From Arthrobacter sp. 31Y (lineage in GTDB: Bacteria; Actinomycetota; Actinomycetes; Actinomycetales; Micrococcaceae): 64,000 nt of DNA. Below the pieces are notes generated by a model. That model was not told where the DNA came from and ran no database searches. It worked only from the letters and a program-made list of their open reading frames with translations. This document shows positions 48,916-58,416 of this stretch, in pieces; position 1 is the stretch's first letter, and the number at the start of each line of letters is the position of its first letter. The translations under genes and the position numbers were made by a program. The stretch spans positions 3,968,001 through 4,032,000 of the forward strand of contig NZ_JAFW01000001.1 of NCBI RefSeq assembly GCF_000526335.1, in the 5' to 3' direction.

Positions 48916-50109
48916 ATGTATTCAGCCATCAAAGACCAGCTGCAGGGCGAACTGGACGAGATCCGCAGCGCCGGCCTCTTCAAGACCGAACGCCACATCG
49001 ATTCCCCGCAGGCAAGCCACATCGCAGCGGGCCAGCTCGGCCAGCCGGCTAACAAGGTCCTGAACTTCTGCGCCAATAACTACCTGGGCCTGGCCGACCA
49101 CCCGGACATCATCGCCGCCGCCAAGTCCGCCATGGACGAGCGCGGCTTCGGCATGGCTTCCGTACGTTTCATCTGCGGCACCCAGGACCTCCACCTGGAA
49201 CTCGAGACCCGCGTCTCCAAATTCCTGGGCACCGAGGACACCATCCTCTTCTCCAGCTGCTTCGACGCCAACGGCGGCGTGTTCGAGTCCTTGTTCGGCC
49301 CCGAAGACGCCATCATCTCCGATTCCCTAAACCACGCATCCATCATCGATGGCATCCGCCTGAGCAAGGCCAAGCGCTTCCGCTACGCCAACCAGGACAT
49401 GGCAGACCTTGAGGCCAAGCTGGTGGAGGCTGAGGGTTCCCGCCGGAAGATCATTGTCACGGATGGTGTCTTCTCCATGGACGGCTTCCTCGCGCCGCTC
49501 GAAGCCATCTGCGACCTCGCCGAAAAGCACGACGCCCTGGTCATGGTGGACGACTCCCACGCCGTCGGGTTCATGGGCTCCACCGGCGCCGGCACCCCGG
49601 AGCACGCAGGTGTTTCTGAGCGCGTGGACATCTACACCGGCACGTTCGGCAAGGCTCTGGGCGGCGCCTCGGGTGGCTATGTTTCCGGCCGTGGCGAGAT
49701 CGTGGCCATGCTTCGCCAGAAGGCCCGCCCCTACCTGTTCTCCAACTCCCTCGCCCCGGCCATCGTGGCCGCCACCATCAAGGCGATTGAGCTCGTGCAG
49801 GAATCCGGCGAACTCCGCACGCGCCTCTTCGAGAACGCTGCCCTGTTCCGCCGCCGCATGAGCGAGGAAGGCTTCGAGCTCCTCGACGGCGAACACGCCA
49901 TCATCCCCGTGATGTTCGGTGACGCAGTGGTCGCCGCCAAAGTGGCTGACGAGATGCTCAACAACGGCGTCTTCGTCACGGCCTTCAGCTTCCCCGTGGT
50001 GCCGAAGGGTGTGGCGCGGATCCGCGTGCAGCTGTCCGCTGCGCACAGCGCGGACGACGTCGAAGCCTGTGTTCAGGCGTTCGTCAAGAGTCGCGCCGCA
50101 GTCGCCTAG
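48916..50109 (+). CDS. kbl: Glycine C-acetyltransferase (2-amino-3-ketobutyrate CoA ligase)
   Basis: Encodes 397 residues, the family norm. A PLP-dependent alpha-oxoamine synthase with the cofactor Lys246 in GTFGKALGG and the substrate-contact segment [14 protein letters not shown] near residue 50. It cleaves 2-amino-3-ketobutyrate with CoA into glycine and acetyl-CoA. An AGGAG site precedes ATG 48916, 61 nt after tdh. Confidence 0.96.
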   Translation: MYSAIKDQLQGELDEIRSAGLFKTERHIDSPQASHIAAGQLGQPANKVLNFCANNYLGLADHPDIIAAAKSAMDERGFGMASVRFICGTQDLHLELETRVSKFLGTEDTILFSSCFDANGGVFESLFGPEDAIISDSLNHASIIDGIRLSKAKRFRYANQDMADLEAKLVEAEGSRRKIIVTDGVFSMDGFLAPLEAICDLAEKHDALVMVDDSHAVGFMGSTGAGTPEHAGVSERVDIYTGTFGKALGGASGGYVSGRGEIVAMLRQKARPYLFSNSLAPAIVAATIKAIELVQESGELRTRLFENAALFRRRMSEEGFELLDGEHAIIPVMFGDAVVAAKVADEMLNNGVFVTAFSFPVVPKGVARIRVQLSAAHSADDVEACVQAFVKSRAAVA

Positions 50110-50220
50110 AACCTTCTCTCACGTCCCGCGTGCTTGGGCCGGTCGCTCTCTCACTTCCCTCGGGTTTGGGCCGGGCTGCGGTCGTCAACTTCTTGAGACA
50201 GGTTCGTTGTTTGGTTTGGG

Positions 50221-51090
50221 TTAGGCGGCCAGGGTTTGGTGGGCGCGGGTTTGGTATTGGGTGTGGGCTTTGGCTGGTGGGATGCCGCCTGCTCTGCGGT
50301 TGGGCCGGCGGCGGTTGTACCAGGCCTCGATGTAGTCCATGACTCCGGTGCGGGCAGCGAGCCGGGACGCGAAGCGTTGGTGGTGGTAGAACTCGGTTTT
50401 TAGGTGGGAGAAGAAGTTTTCCGCGACTGCGTTGTCCCAGCAGACCCCGACCTTGCCCATGGACTGGGTGAGCCCGTTATCGCCGCACCATCTCTGGAAT
50501 TCATCAGAGGTGTATTGGGTTCCCCGGTCTGAATGGAACACCACCGAAGTCCCGGTCAGGTGGCCGTGGTTCCGGGCCATCTGCAGGGCCGAGGTGCACA
50601 GGCTCGCGCGCATGTGTGCGGCCATGGACCAGCCGATCACCATGCCCGAGAACAGATCGATCACGGTGGCCAAGTACAGCCAGCCCTCACCGGTGCGCAG
50701 GTAGGTGATGTCACCAACGAGGCGGGTTCCGGGCACTGTTGAGGTGAAGTCCCGCTTGCCCTTTGCGTCGAGCATGTGGTTCTCAATATGAGCTGTTTTG
50801 GCCTGCGGGTCCTGGACCGTGGTGGCCTTCCAAGCCCGGGTGCGGACGGCCCGCAGCCCGTGCTCGCGCATGATCGCACCCACCGTCGGGGCTGAGACCT
50901 TCACCCCGCCCTCGTTCAAAAGCAGGGTGAGCTGGTCCCGGCCGGCCCGGCCTTCCTCTTTCGTGTAAAGCGTGGTCACCGCCGCAGCGAGCTGCTCGTG
51001 CCGTACTGCCCTTGGCGACGGGCCTGCGGGATTCAGCCACCGGTAAAACGAGGCCCGGGAAACCTTCAACACCCGGCACAGCCACACCAC
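50221..51090 (-). CDS. IS3-family transposase OrfB (DDE integrase core)
   Basis: Encodes 289 residues from GTG 51090, but the frame continues upstream to the end of orfA and is probably made as an OrfAB fusion by -1 frameshifting. The DDE residues are in VGDITYLRTGEG, FHSDRGTQYTS and DNAVAENFF with E about 36 residues after the second D. A typical IS3 HTH_21 segment precedes the core. No disabling mutation is seen. Confidence 0.93.
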   Translation of the reverse strand: MVWLCRVLKVSRASFYRWLNPAGPSPRAVRHEQLAAAVTTLYTKEEGRAGRDQLTLLLNEGGVKVSAPTVGAIMREHGLRAVRTRAWKATTVQDPQAKTAHIENHMLDAKGKRDFTSTVPGTRLVGDITYLRTGEGWLYLATVIDLFSGMVIGWSMAAHMRASLCTSALQMARNHGHLTGTSVVFHSDRGTQYTSDEFQRWCGDNGLTQSMGKVGVCWDNAVAENFFSHLKTEFYHHQRFASRLAARTGVMDYIEAWYNRRRPNRRAGGIPPAKAHTQYQTRAHQTLAA

Positions 51091-51134
51091 CGAATGGTTG
51101 GCCTTCTCCGCTTCGATGAACTCGTAGAAGTCCT

Positions 51135-51440
51135 CTACTTTTGCTTCGCGGCAAAGAAGGCGCTGACTTTTCCCAGGAACTCAACCTCAGCCTTCAACCG
51201 CGCGTTCTCGGCCAAAGCCTTCTGGTGCTCTTCCCATTCCACGGGCCCACGATCGGGCACCGGGACCAGTGCCGGACCACCAGGGGAACGCTGACGGGCC
51301 CGCGCAAGCCAGTTGCCCAACGTGCTTTCCTTCACCCCGATCTCCTCAGCTACCTGTTTCACCGAACGATCCGAGGACAAAACCAACTGCACTGCCTCCT
51401 CACGGAACGCAGCATCATATTTTCTTCTGGGCGTGGTCAT
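51135..51440 (-). CDS. IS3-family transposase OrfA
   Basis: Encodes 101 residues from ATG 51440 (TTPRRKYDAAFREEAVQL). The helix-turn-helix (VKQVAEEIGVKESTLGNWL) and a C-terminal leucine zipper-like helix (LAENARLKAEVEFLGK) are typical. It ends at TAG just after CAAAAG, and the orfB frame lies at -1 here, so A-AAG slippage is the likely route to the fusion protein. Confidence 0.92.
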   Translation of the reverse strand: MTTPRRKYDAAFREEAVQLVLSSDRSVKQVAEEIGVKESTLGNWLARARQRSPGGPALVPVPDRGPVEWEEHQKALAENARLKAEVEFLGKVSAFFAAKQK

Positions 51441-51601
51441 CTGCAGCGAATCTCCCATCAAGCTGTCTCAGAAAACCATACGACCGCAGTTAAGGGCTTG
51501 GGATGTGAGAGAGCGTTCGGGGTTAAGGGCTGGGACGTGAGTGAGGGATGGCCTGAAGGGCTTGGGATGTGAGAGAGCATCCGGTCTGACAGGATGGAGC
51601 C

Positions 51602-52699
51602 ATGGCTTCGAATTATGACGTGGTAATCGTTGGCGGCGGCATCGGTGGACTGTCCTTGGCGGCAGCCCTGGCAGGCAAGTGCACTGTCGCCTTGGTTGAG
51701 GCAGAGCAGTCGTTGGCGTTCCACACTTCCTCACGTTCTGCCCGGCAGCTGATCCCCAGCTATGGTCCTGCGGTGGTTCAGGACTTGACCGTCCGGACAC
51801 TGGAGATGCTGGCGGAAAGGGACGCCCAAGCAGCCGAGCCCATCTTGACGCCCCGCGGCTTCATGCTGGTGGGTGACCAAGAGACCGTGCGCGCCGAGGC
51901 CAGCGGCAACATGCACTCCATCACTCACGACGAAGCGATGCAGCTCTGCCCCGCCCTCAACCCCGGTTCCTTCACTGCCGCAGGTCTGGACAACGGGTCC
52001 TTCGGCTGCAACGCCCCGCTGTTGTTGGAGGAACACCGGCAGACTGCAGAGGCCGCAGGCGTGGACATCATCACCGGAGCCAAAGTGCACTCTGCCCAGA
52101 GGCTGGGGAGTGGCTGGCAGTTGGGCGCGGGCACTGAGGGTTTCCAGTCCGGCGTCGTGGTTAATGCGGCAGGCGCCTGGGCAGATGAGCTGGCCGTCAT
52201 CAGCGGAGTGGAGAAATTGGGACTTCAGCCGTACCGGAGGACTGCCGCGATCGTGAACGTGGAGAATCCGTTGACGCCCGAAACACCCATGGTTTGTGCA
52301 GCCGATGACTCGTTCTATTTCCGCGCCGAGGGCAACCAGGTCCTGATCTCCCCGTCGGAAACCGTGCCCAGCGGCGCAGAGGATGCCAAGCCGTACCCGG
52401 GGGATGTGGAGGCCTTGATCAACCAACTCAGCGCCGTAACATCCTTGGGCATCCGTTCCGTGGATCGGGCGTGGACCGGCCTGCGGACCGAAGCCGCGGA
52501 CGGTATTCCGGTGGTGGGATTCGACGCCGAAGCGCCCGGTTTCTTCTGGCTGGCCGGTCAGGGTGGCTATGGATTCCAGACGTCGTCGGCCATCGCCGGG
52601 CTCGCGGCGGCACTCATCCTCGGCCACGTCACTCCCGACAGTCCGGAATCCCGGACAGCGGAGCAGCTCGCAGCCGTCCGTTGGTCCATCCGGCGCTGA
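51602..52699 (+). CDS. FAD-dependent amino acid/amine oxidoreductase (DAO family)
   Basis: Encodes 365 residues. The N-terminal dinucleotide-binding motif VIVGGGIGGLSLAAALA (8-24), the SSRSARQL segment and the C-terminal GIPVVGFD...FFWLAGQGGYGFQTS block are typical of DAO-fold enzymes such as DadA or glycine oxidase. It probably oxidises a D-amino acid, glycine or a similar amine. It lies 11 nt before hutI and may be co-transcribed. Closer assignment is not possible. Confidence 0.9.
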   Translation: MASNYDVVIVGGGIGGLSLAAALAGKCTVALVEAEQSLAFHTSSRSARQLIPSYGPAVVQDLTVRTLEMLAERDAQAAEPILTPRGFMLVGDQETVRAEASGNMHSITHDEAMQLCPALNPGSFTAAGLDNGSFGCNAPLLLEEHRQTAEAAGVDIITGAKVHSAQRLGSGWQLGAGTEGFQSGVVVNAAGAWADELAVISGVEKLGLQPYRRTAAIVNVENPLTPETPMVCAADDSFYFRAEGNQVLISPSETVPSGAEDAKPYPGDVEALINQLSAVTSLGIRSVDRAWTGLRTEAADGIPVVGFDAEAPGFFWLAGQGGYGFQTSSAIAGLAAALILGHVTPDSPESRTAEQLAAVRWSIRR

Positions 52700-52710
52700 A
52701 CAATAGGGTC

Positions 52711-53943
52711 ATGAGCGGAAACACGAACGGGCGCAGCACACTCATTACCAACATCGGCGAACTCATGACACAGGACCTGGAGCACCGGGTCCTCAGGGAC
52801 GCGGCAATCGTGTTCGAAGGCGAGCGCATCGCGTGGATTGGGTCCAGTGCAGATGCCCCGCCCGCGGATGAGGTTCTCGACGCCGAGGGTCGTGCAGTGC
52901 TGCCCGGCTGGGTGGATTCGCACTCGCACCTTGTCTTTGCCGGTGACCGCACGGCGGAGTTTGAGGCCCGCATGGCCGGTGAGAGCTACAGCGCCGGTGG
53001 GATCGCCCTGACCACAGGTGCCACCCGCAGCGTCAGCGACGACGAACTCACCCGCTTGGTGCGGGACCGGGTGGCCGAGGCGGTCTCGCAAGGAACCACC
53101 TATTTGGAGAGCAAGACCGGCTACGGGCTGGACGTGGAGAACGAGGCCCGGAGTGCCCGCATCGCAGCGGCGGAGGTGGACGAGGTCACCTACCTTGGCG
53201 CGCACTTGGTCCCGAAAGGCTCTGATCCCGAGGAGTACACGGACTTGGTCTGCGGCCCCATGCTGGATGCCGTCCTGCCGTTTGTCCGCTGGGCAGATGT
53301 CTTCTGCGAGCGGGGCGCTTTCACTGAGGACCAGTCCCGCCGTGTTCTCACAGCTGCCCGCGACGCTGGACTTGGCTTGAGGGTGCACGGCAACCAGCTC
53401 GGTGAGGGGCCGGGTGTGGCGTTGGCCGTGGAGTTTGGTGCGGCCAGCGTGGACCACGTCAACTACCTTTCGGGCAAGGACGTTGCGGCGCTCGCGGAAA
53501 CGTGGTCCGGCTGGGACCCTACAGCGGGGACCGGCGCTAAAGGCACCGTGGCAACCTGCCTTCCGGCCTGCGACCTGTCCACCCGCCAGCCCTTGGCGCC
53601 TGGCCGTGAACTGATCGATGCCGGCGTGCAGATCGCGCTGGCCGCCAACTGCAATCCCGGCACTTCGTACACCAGCTCCATGGCGTTCTGCGTCACCACG
53701 GCTGTCCTCCAGATGCACTTGAGCGTCCATGAGGCCGTCCGCGCGGCGACGTACGGCGGCGCCTTGGCGTTGGGCAGGGAGTCAGGGAACGACGTCGACG
53801 GCGAAAGGGCGGTGGGTTCGCTCGCGGTCGGTCATCGCGCGGACCTGCACATGCTGATGGCGCCGTCGGCTACGCACCTGGCGTATCGTCCCGGGATCCC
53901 GCTGACTCATTCGGTGTGGCGGGCGGGCGTCCGGGCTGTCTGA
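52711..53943 (+). CDS. hutI: Imidazolonepropionase
   Basis: Encodes 410 residues from ATG 52711; the longer frame overlaps the oxidoreductase gene. An amidohydrolase with metal site DSHSHLVFAGDR and TYLESKTGYG, GLRVHGNQLG and SVDHVNYLS segments of HutI. It opens imidazolone-propionate to formiminoglutamate, the third step of histidine degradation. No hutH, hutU or hutG is in the window. Confidence 0.93.
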   Translation: MSGNTNGRSTLITNIGELMTQDLEHRVLRDAAIVFEGERIAWIGSSADAPPADEVLDAEGRAVLPGWVDSHSHLVFAGDRTAEFEARMAGESYSAGGIALTTGATRSVSDDELTRLVRDRVAEAVSQGTTYLESKTGYGLDVENEARSARIAAAEVDEVTYLGAHLVPKGSDPEEYTDLVCGPMLDAVLPFVRWADVFCERGAFTEDQSRRVLTAARDAGLGLRVHGNQLGEGPGVALAVEFGAASVDHVNYLSGKDVAALAETWSGWDPTAGTGAKGTVATCLPACDLSTRQPLAPGRELIDAGVQIALAANCNPGTSYTSSMAFCVTTAVLQMHLSVHEAVRAATYGGALALGRESGNDVDGERAVGSLAVGHRADLHMLMAPSATHLAYRPGIPLTHSVWRAGVRAV

Positions 53944-53952
53944 GGTTAAAAG

Positions 53953-54015
53953 CAACGCGGGGTCACTTACGGCCCCTTCCGTGACTCCGGAAGGGCCATA
54001 AGTGACCCCGCGTTG
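53953..54015. terminator. Long bidirectional hairpin between hutI and the GH101 gene
   Basis: Arms 53953-53980 and 53989-54015 pair over about 27 bp with one bulge (CAACGCGGGGTCACTTA on the left arm), leaving an 8-nt loop. It lies between convergent stop codons and starts 10 nt after hutI. No T-tract follows. Confidence 0.8.
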
Positions 54016-54018
54016 GGA

Positions 54019-57000
54019 CTATGCGCAGCTGAACTTCGCGTCCGCCCAATCAGCCCAGTCATCGCCGGCGTCGTCACCGTTCTTGTCGGCGATCAGCTCG
54101 ACGTTCTGGACACCTGTGATGTCCACGTTGAGGGGTAGTGCTGCGGAGTCGGCGCTGAGGACGGGCGTGCGGAGGAGTTCGCGGCCATCGCCCTTGACGA
54201 TGAACACCACCGATCCGTGCAGGCCTTTGTTCAGCTTGGCGTCGTCCACTCCCACCGAGGCGGTGAAGGCATTGCATTTGGCCTCGGTGGCGATGCTGAT
54301 CTTTGAGTCGGCGTGGACGCCGATCCCTTTCTGGTAGACGACGCCGTCAAGCCGCAAGGCGGGCCCGTCACCGGCGTTCTGCTCACCGTTGGCCCGGTCC
54401 CGTTCGGCTGGGCCCCAGCCGTTGGTGCTGCCGATCCAGGGGAGGTCGGAGGCGAACACCGTGCCTGTCAGCACAGGTGCCGGCGGTTCCTGGGAGGTGG
54501 AGGAGCAGGTGAACTTGGCGTCGGCCCAGTCCGCATGGTCGTTGCCATTGGAGTCGCCGGCGTCGTTGGCTACAAGCTCCACGTACTGGGCTCCGGTGAC
54601 GTCCACGGTCAGCGGCAGGGGAGTGCTGGTGGCACCCAAGACCGGGGTGGTGACCTTGGTGGTGCCGTCCGCTACCACGGAGAATTTCACGCTTCCCCGC
54701 GTTGGCTGGGCGTCATCGATGCCCACTGTTGCGGTGAAGGCAGTGCAGTAGCCGCCGAGGTAGTAGCGGACATTACTGTTGGCGTGGGCTCCCAGGCCTT
54801 TGGCGTGGACCGTGCCGTTCAGCGTGAGCGGTGTGCCGTCGCCGGCTCCTGTTCCGCCATTGGACTGGTCCTTCTCCACCGGGCCCCAGCCGTTGCTTGC
54901 GCTGACCCACGGGTGGTCGCTGGCGAAGACTGTGGACTGCGGCGGCTTGGGCAGAGTCCGCACAGTGGTGGTGGTGTTGATGGTGCGGCTGCCCGCGGGA
55001 TCGGCGCCTGAAGCAGCAACGGTGTAGCTGGCCTTGGCAGTGATGGGGTAGTCGCCGTCAGCTGACGCCGGCGCCGTAATCTTCCACGTGGTGGTGAGCG
55101 ATCCTCCGGCCGGGAGGGTTACTGCCGTGGCGGGCGTGGCCGGGGTTGCTGTCCACCCCTCAGGCAGTGCAAGGGTGACGGCGAGGTCGCTGATGGCCGC
55201 CGGTTCGTCGGACACAAATGTGGTGACGAAGTCCTGCGCTTTGCCCTGCTGGACCACATCGCCCTGGAGTGCAGCGGAGAGTTGGGCGCAGGCCGGGACG
55301 GCTTCCGAGGCGCCAAGATCTTCCACCAGGAAGTTGTCCAAAGTGAAGTCCGAACCGTTCGAGCTTGCCGTGCGCTGCAGTCCCACGAAGTAGTCGCCGC
55401 AGAAGCCGGTATCGAGGATCTGCTCGAACCGCGCGGTGGACGTCTTGGCGTCGATGGGCTGGCTGGCCGTCACCGCCGGGCCCGCCTGCGAGTCATAACC
55501 GGACACCCAGGAGTACTGTCCGGCTTTGGAGTTCTGGTAGTCGAAGGACACCTTGTACTTGTGACCTGCCTGGAACGGCACGGTTGCCTCGGTGGTGCGG
55601 TACACCATGCCGGGTCCGCCATTGGGGGCAAGGTTTTCGTCGTGGGCGATCAGCGACCACGTGCCATCCAGCACTTCGTCGATCACGTTGGTGTCCCAGC
55701 CCTTTTGGGTGAAGGGTTCGTGGCGTTCGGTGATGTGGGTGCGTGGATCCGTGGAACCACCGGCGTCGCCCTTCACGAACGGTCCCCAGCCTTGGTCCAC
55801 GTTTTCGAAGTCCTCGCTGAGCACACCAGTGGTGGCGACCCGGGCGGTCTTCACCGCCCGGAAGTCATCCACGCGGACTGTGGCATCGCCGTCGGCCGCT
55901 TTCACGGAGACTGTCGCCTTGGTGTTGTTCCGCGGCACGTCCACCAGTACGCGGATGCGCTGGAAGGCTGTACCGTGCTTCTCGTCGCCGGCCACGAAGT
56001 TTTCCGCGTTGGACGAATCGATGGTGACGCTTTCGGTCTTGCCGTTGATGTCTACGGAGAGCGTGGTGGGCCGGGTCTTTCCGGGCTGGATTTCCACCCA
56101 GGCGCTGACGGATTGGGTTCCGGCGTCCAGCTTCACTTCCTGGCTGATCGACGACGGCGTTGCCCCCATTTCGGCGTACCGGCGGCCTTTGTCGTCGCGG
56201 ACTTGGGTGACATTGCCCGCGGGGGTCCACGGGGAGAGGTCTGTTCCGTTGAAGCCGGGATCGTTGAAAGCCGTACCTTCGCCGAAGTCGGCCTTCTTGG
56301 GCAGCTCAGCCTTGTTGTTCTTCGGAGCCAGGACATACGGCTGTTTGGCGTCGGCCGTGACGGTGACCTGTCCGTTGACTACTGGCACATCGGCCACTTT
56401 CACGCGGCCGTTGTCCGTCAGCTTGAACAGTTCGAGGGTGCCGGACTTGGCGAACTCCCTGGTGAGGGTCCAAGTGCTGGCGCCCCCGGCAGGGTTGTAG
56501 TGGTAGAGCTTGTCGGCCTTGCCGTTCTCCTTGGAGGACCAAGGCAGCAGGTACGTGCCGCCCTGCAACACGGAAGCCCCGGCCACGGTGATGTTGCGTT
56601 GTTCTGCGGTGTTTCCGGTGACAGCTACGCCGTCGGCCAAATCGATGCGGTCAGCCGTCCATTTGGTGATCTGGTGGTGCTGCAGGAACTTGGCAGGCAC
56701 GTTGGCCGTCCACACGTTCTCGCTGAAGGCATTGAAGTCGTTCTGTCCGGTCCAGCCTTCGAATTCCACAATGTGGCTCACGCCGAGCTTGGGGTCGGGG
56801 TTCCAGACGTCCGACTGGGTGTTGTTGATGAAGCGCAGGATCTGGGAGTTGATGCCCTTGTTGGTGGACCCGCCGTACTTTTCATCGTTGGCCCAGTGGG
56901 ACCACGTGTTGTTCCGGGAGAGGTGGTCTGCCCATTCGGAGCCCACCCGGAATCCGTTCTTGACGAGTTCCTGTTGCAGGCGTTCGGCCAGCCAACCGAA

Positions 57001-58416
57001 TTCGTAGTAGACGTCCACGTACACGAAGTCCAGGTTCTTGTCCGTGGCTTCGCGTAGTTCCTTGATGCGCTGGGCGAGCTTGCCGGAATTGATGTCCTCG
57101 CGCTGGTCCATGTAGTAGGACTGGTCCAACCAGTTCCAGCCCAGGCCCTTGTCGGCGCGCAGCAGGTCTTCGCTGAAGGACTTGGCTTCAGGGTAGATCT
57201 CCGTGGCGTTGATATGGACGCCGAAGCTCGCGTTCCAGTCCTTACCTTCCTTGACCAGTTTGTTGAGGTCCTCCAGGCCACCTGCCCGGCTGTTGAAGTT
57301 GTTGCCGTAGTCCGTGTTGGCGGAGTCGTGGCCCTCGCTGGTGTAGCCCTTGAGCATGGCAACCTGGCCCAGTCCGTCCGTTGCCAGGGAGATGCGTTTG
57401 ACGTCGTCCAGGGTACGGAGGAACGGGTGGGTTGCCTGCGAGGCGAAGTTGAAGGGGATGTGCGTGATCACGTTGTCAGGTGTCTGATCGCCCTTGTTGG
57501 CGCTGACCTGGATGGACCTCATGGCGATTGCTGCGTCCTGCCAGTCCACGCCGCCGTCGGCATTTGCATCGGAGGTGATGGCCACACGTGTCCAGGGGAG
57601 TTCCTCGGTAGTGGTTGAGCCCTCCGCGCGGTAGAGCCATTGGCCGCTGGCCACGCCCATGGATACTCCGCCTGCGCCGTCGCTGACGGCTTGGCGCCAA
57701 AAGCGGCCGCGGTCCTTCGAGCCAGGCCCGGAGGATGTGTCGTACAGGGCGTTGGATTCGACGGCGGCACCTAAGGCTGCGGTATTTGCCAGCGCGTAGG
57801 CGGAGCTTTTGGCGGTGGCATCCAACGGAGTCGAAGCTGTGATCGGTGTGAACTCGTCACCTGTGACGCTCCGGTCCACGGAGAGGTTGGCGGTGGACAC
57901 CTGGGCTCCGGGCTGTGTGGAGCCTACGGTCACCAGGTTCAGCCGGGGGAGTTGCAGCGTTTTCACCCGGTGGTCGGCGGAATCCTTGATCTCCGTGACG
58001 TTGAAAGAGACCACGTTCTTCTTGACGGACAGCTGGGCCTTGATCACAGTGTTGCCGAATTCAGGGATGGTCAGGACGTAGTCCCTTGCGTCCTTTCCGG
58101 AGGCAGTGGATGTCCCTGTGACCGTGTATTCAACACCGTTGATGGTGATGGCGTTGAGTCGGGTGGTGGTGCCGTCGAGGCGGGCTTTGCTTGCAGCGTC
58201 GGTGTAACCGAGGACCTGCGGGAAGGTGGTGGAGATGTCCACCGTGAGCTGGCCGGAGGTGATGGCAGTGGTGTCGGCGGTGCTGACGATATCTGTGGGG
58301 TGGGTGGACGGGGCTGCGGTGGCCGGCGGTAGTGCCAGCAGTCCCAACGAGGATGAGGCGACGACGCAGGCCAAACTCAATGAAGCCAACCGTCTGGGGG
58401 ATGACAAGCCGGGCAT
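54019..58416 (-). CDS. Secreted endo-alpha-N-acetylgalactosaminidase (GH101) with two NPCBM domains
   Basis: Encodes 1465 residues with a signal peptide (about 1-35, ending TAAP). The N-terminal and catalytic regions match GH101: LKGYTSEGHDSANTDYGNNF near 355, FVYVDVYYEFGW with candidate nucleophile Asp468, and GSEWADH with candidate acid/base Glu494. Carbohydrate-binding-like domains follow (about 730-1010), a NEW3-like domain, and two NPCBM modules (about 1165-1310 and 1325-1465), each with a TVFASD.PW...NGWGP opening and DWADAKF or similar closing. GH101 releases Gal-beta-1,3-GalNAc from mucin-type O-glycans. No anchor motif is seen. It is divergent from the amino-sugar operon. Confidence 0.93.
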   Translation of the reverse strand: MPGLSSPRRLASLSLACVVASSSLGLLALPPATAAPSTHPTDIVSTADTTAITSGQLTVDISTTFPQVLGYTDAASKARLDGTTTRLNAITINGVEYTVTGTSTASGKDARDYVLTIPEFGNTVIKAQLSVKKNVVSFNVTEIKDSADHRVKTLQLPRLNLVTVGSTQPGAQVSTANLSVDRSVTGDEFTPITASTPLDATAKSSAYALANTAALGAAVESNALYDTSSGPGSKDRGRFWRQAVSDGAGGVSMGVASGQWLYRAEGSTTTEELPWTRVAITSDANADGGVDWQDAAIAMRSIQVSANKGDQTPDNVITHIPFNFASQATHPFLRTLDDVKRISLATDGLGQVAMLKGYTSEGHDSANTDYGNNFNSRAGGLEDLNKLVKEGKDWNASFGVHINATEIYPEAKSFSEDLLRADKGLGWNWLDQSYYMDQREDINSGKLAQRIKELREATDKNLDFVYVDVYYEFGWLAERLQQELVKNGFRVGSEWADHLSRNNTWSHWANDEKYGGSTNKGINSQILRFINNTQSDVWNPDPKLGVSHIVEFEGWTGQNDFNAFSENVWTANVPAKFLQHHQITKWTADRIDLADGVAVTGNTAEQRNITVAGASVLQGGTYLLPWSSKENGKADKLYHYNPAGGASTWTLTREFAKSGTLELFKLTDNGRVKVADVPVVNGQVTVTADAKQPYVLAPKNNKAELPKKADFGEGTAFNDPGFNGTDLSPWTPAGNVTQVRDDKGRRYAEMGATPSSISQEVKLDAGTQSVSAWVEIQPGKTRPTTLSVDINGKTESVTIDSSNAENFVAGDEKHGTAFQRIRVLVDVPRNNTKATVSVKAADGDATVRVDDFRAVKTARVATTGVLSEDFENVDQGWGPFVKGDAGGSTDPRTHITERHEPFTQKGWDTNVIDEVLDGTWSLIAHDENLAPNGGPGMVYRTTEATVPFQAGHKYKVSFDYQNSKAGQYSWVSGYDSQAGPAVTASQPIDAKTSTARFEQILDTGFCGDYFVGLQRTASSNGSDFTLDNFLVEDLGASEAVPACAQLSAALQGDVVQQGKAQDFVTTFVSDEPAAISDLAVTLALPEGWTATPATPATAVTLPAGGSLTTTWKITAPASADGDYPITAKASYTVAASGADPAGSRTINTTTTVRTLPKPPQSTVFASDHPWVSASNGWGPVEKDQSNGGTGAGDGTPLTLNGTVHAKGLGAHANSNVRYYLGGYCTAFTATVGIDDAQPTRGSVKFSVVADGTTKVTTPVLGATSTPLPLTVDVTGAQYVELVANDAGDSNGNDHADWADAKFTCSSTSQEPPAPVLTGTVFASDLPWIGSTNGWGPAERDRANGEQNAGDGPALRLDGVVYQKGIGVHADSKISIATEAKCNAFTASVGVDDAKLNKGLHGSVVFIVKGDGRELLRTPVLSADSAALPLNVDITGVQNVELIADKNGDDAGDDWADWADAKFSCA

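Larger units (their letters stand above)
50194..51470 (-). mobile_element. IS3-family insertion sequence
   Basis: Carries orfA and orfB in overlapping frames. The ends are imperfect inverted repeats: TGAGACAG at 50194 and its complement ending at 51470, extended as GGTTCGTTG versus CTTGATGGG. Length is about 1277 bp. I see no target-site duplication (TCT on the left, GAA on the right). It lies in the loop of an older inverted repeat. Confidence 0.85.
50145..51514. repeat. Inverted repeat arms flanking the IS element
   Basis: CTGCGGTCGT at 50176-50185 is the exact complement of 51480-51489, and GCTCTCTCACTTCCC at 50145-50159 matches the complement of 51500-51514 with one mismatch. Removing the IS would bring these arms together as a hairpin. 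On the right the GGGCTTGGGATGTGAGAGAGC unit recurs at about 51494 and 51558 with a diverged copy between. Confidence 0.7.

Noticed and set aside
55282-57057. Long plus-strand ORF (591 codons) opposite the GH101 gene
   Set aside because: Antisense shadow; Gly/Val/His-rich product with no recognisable family.
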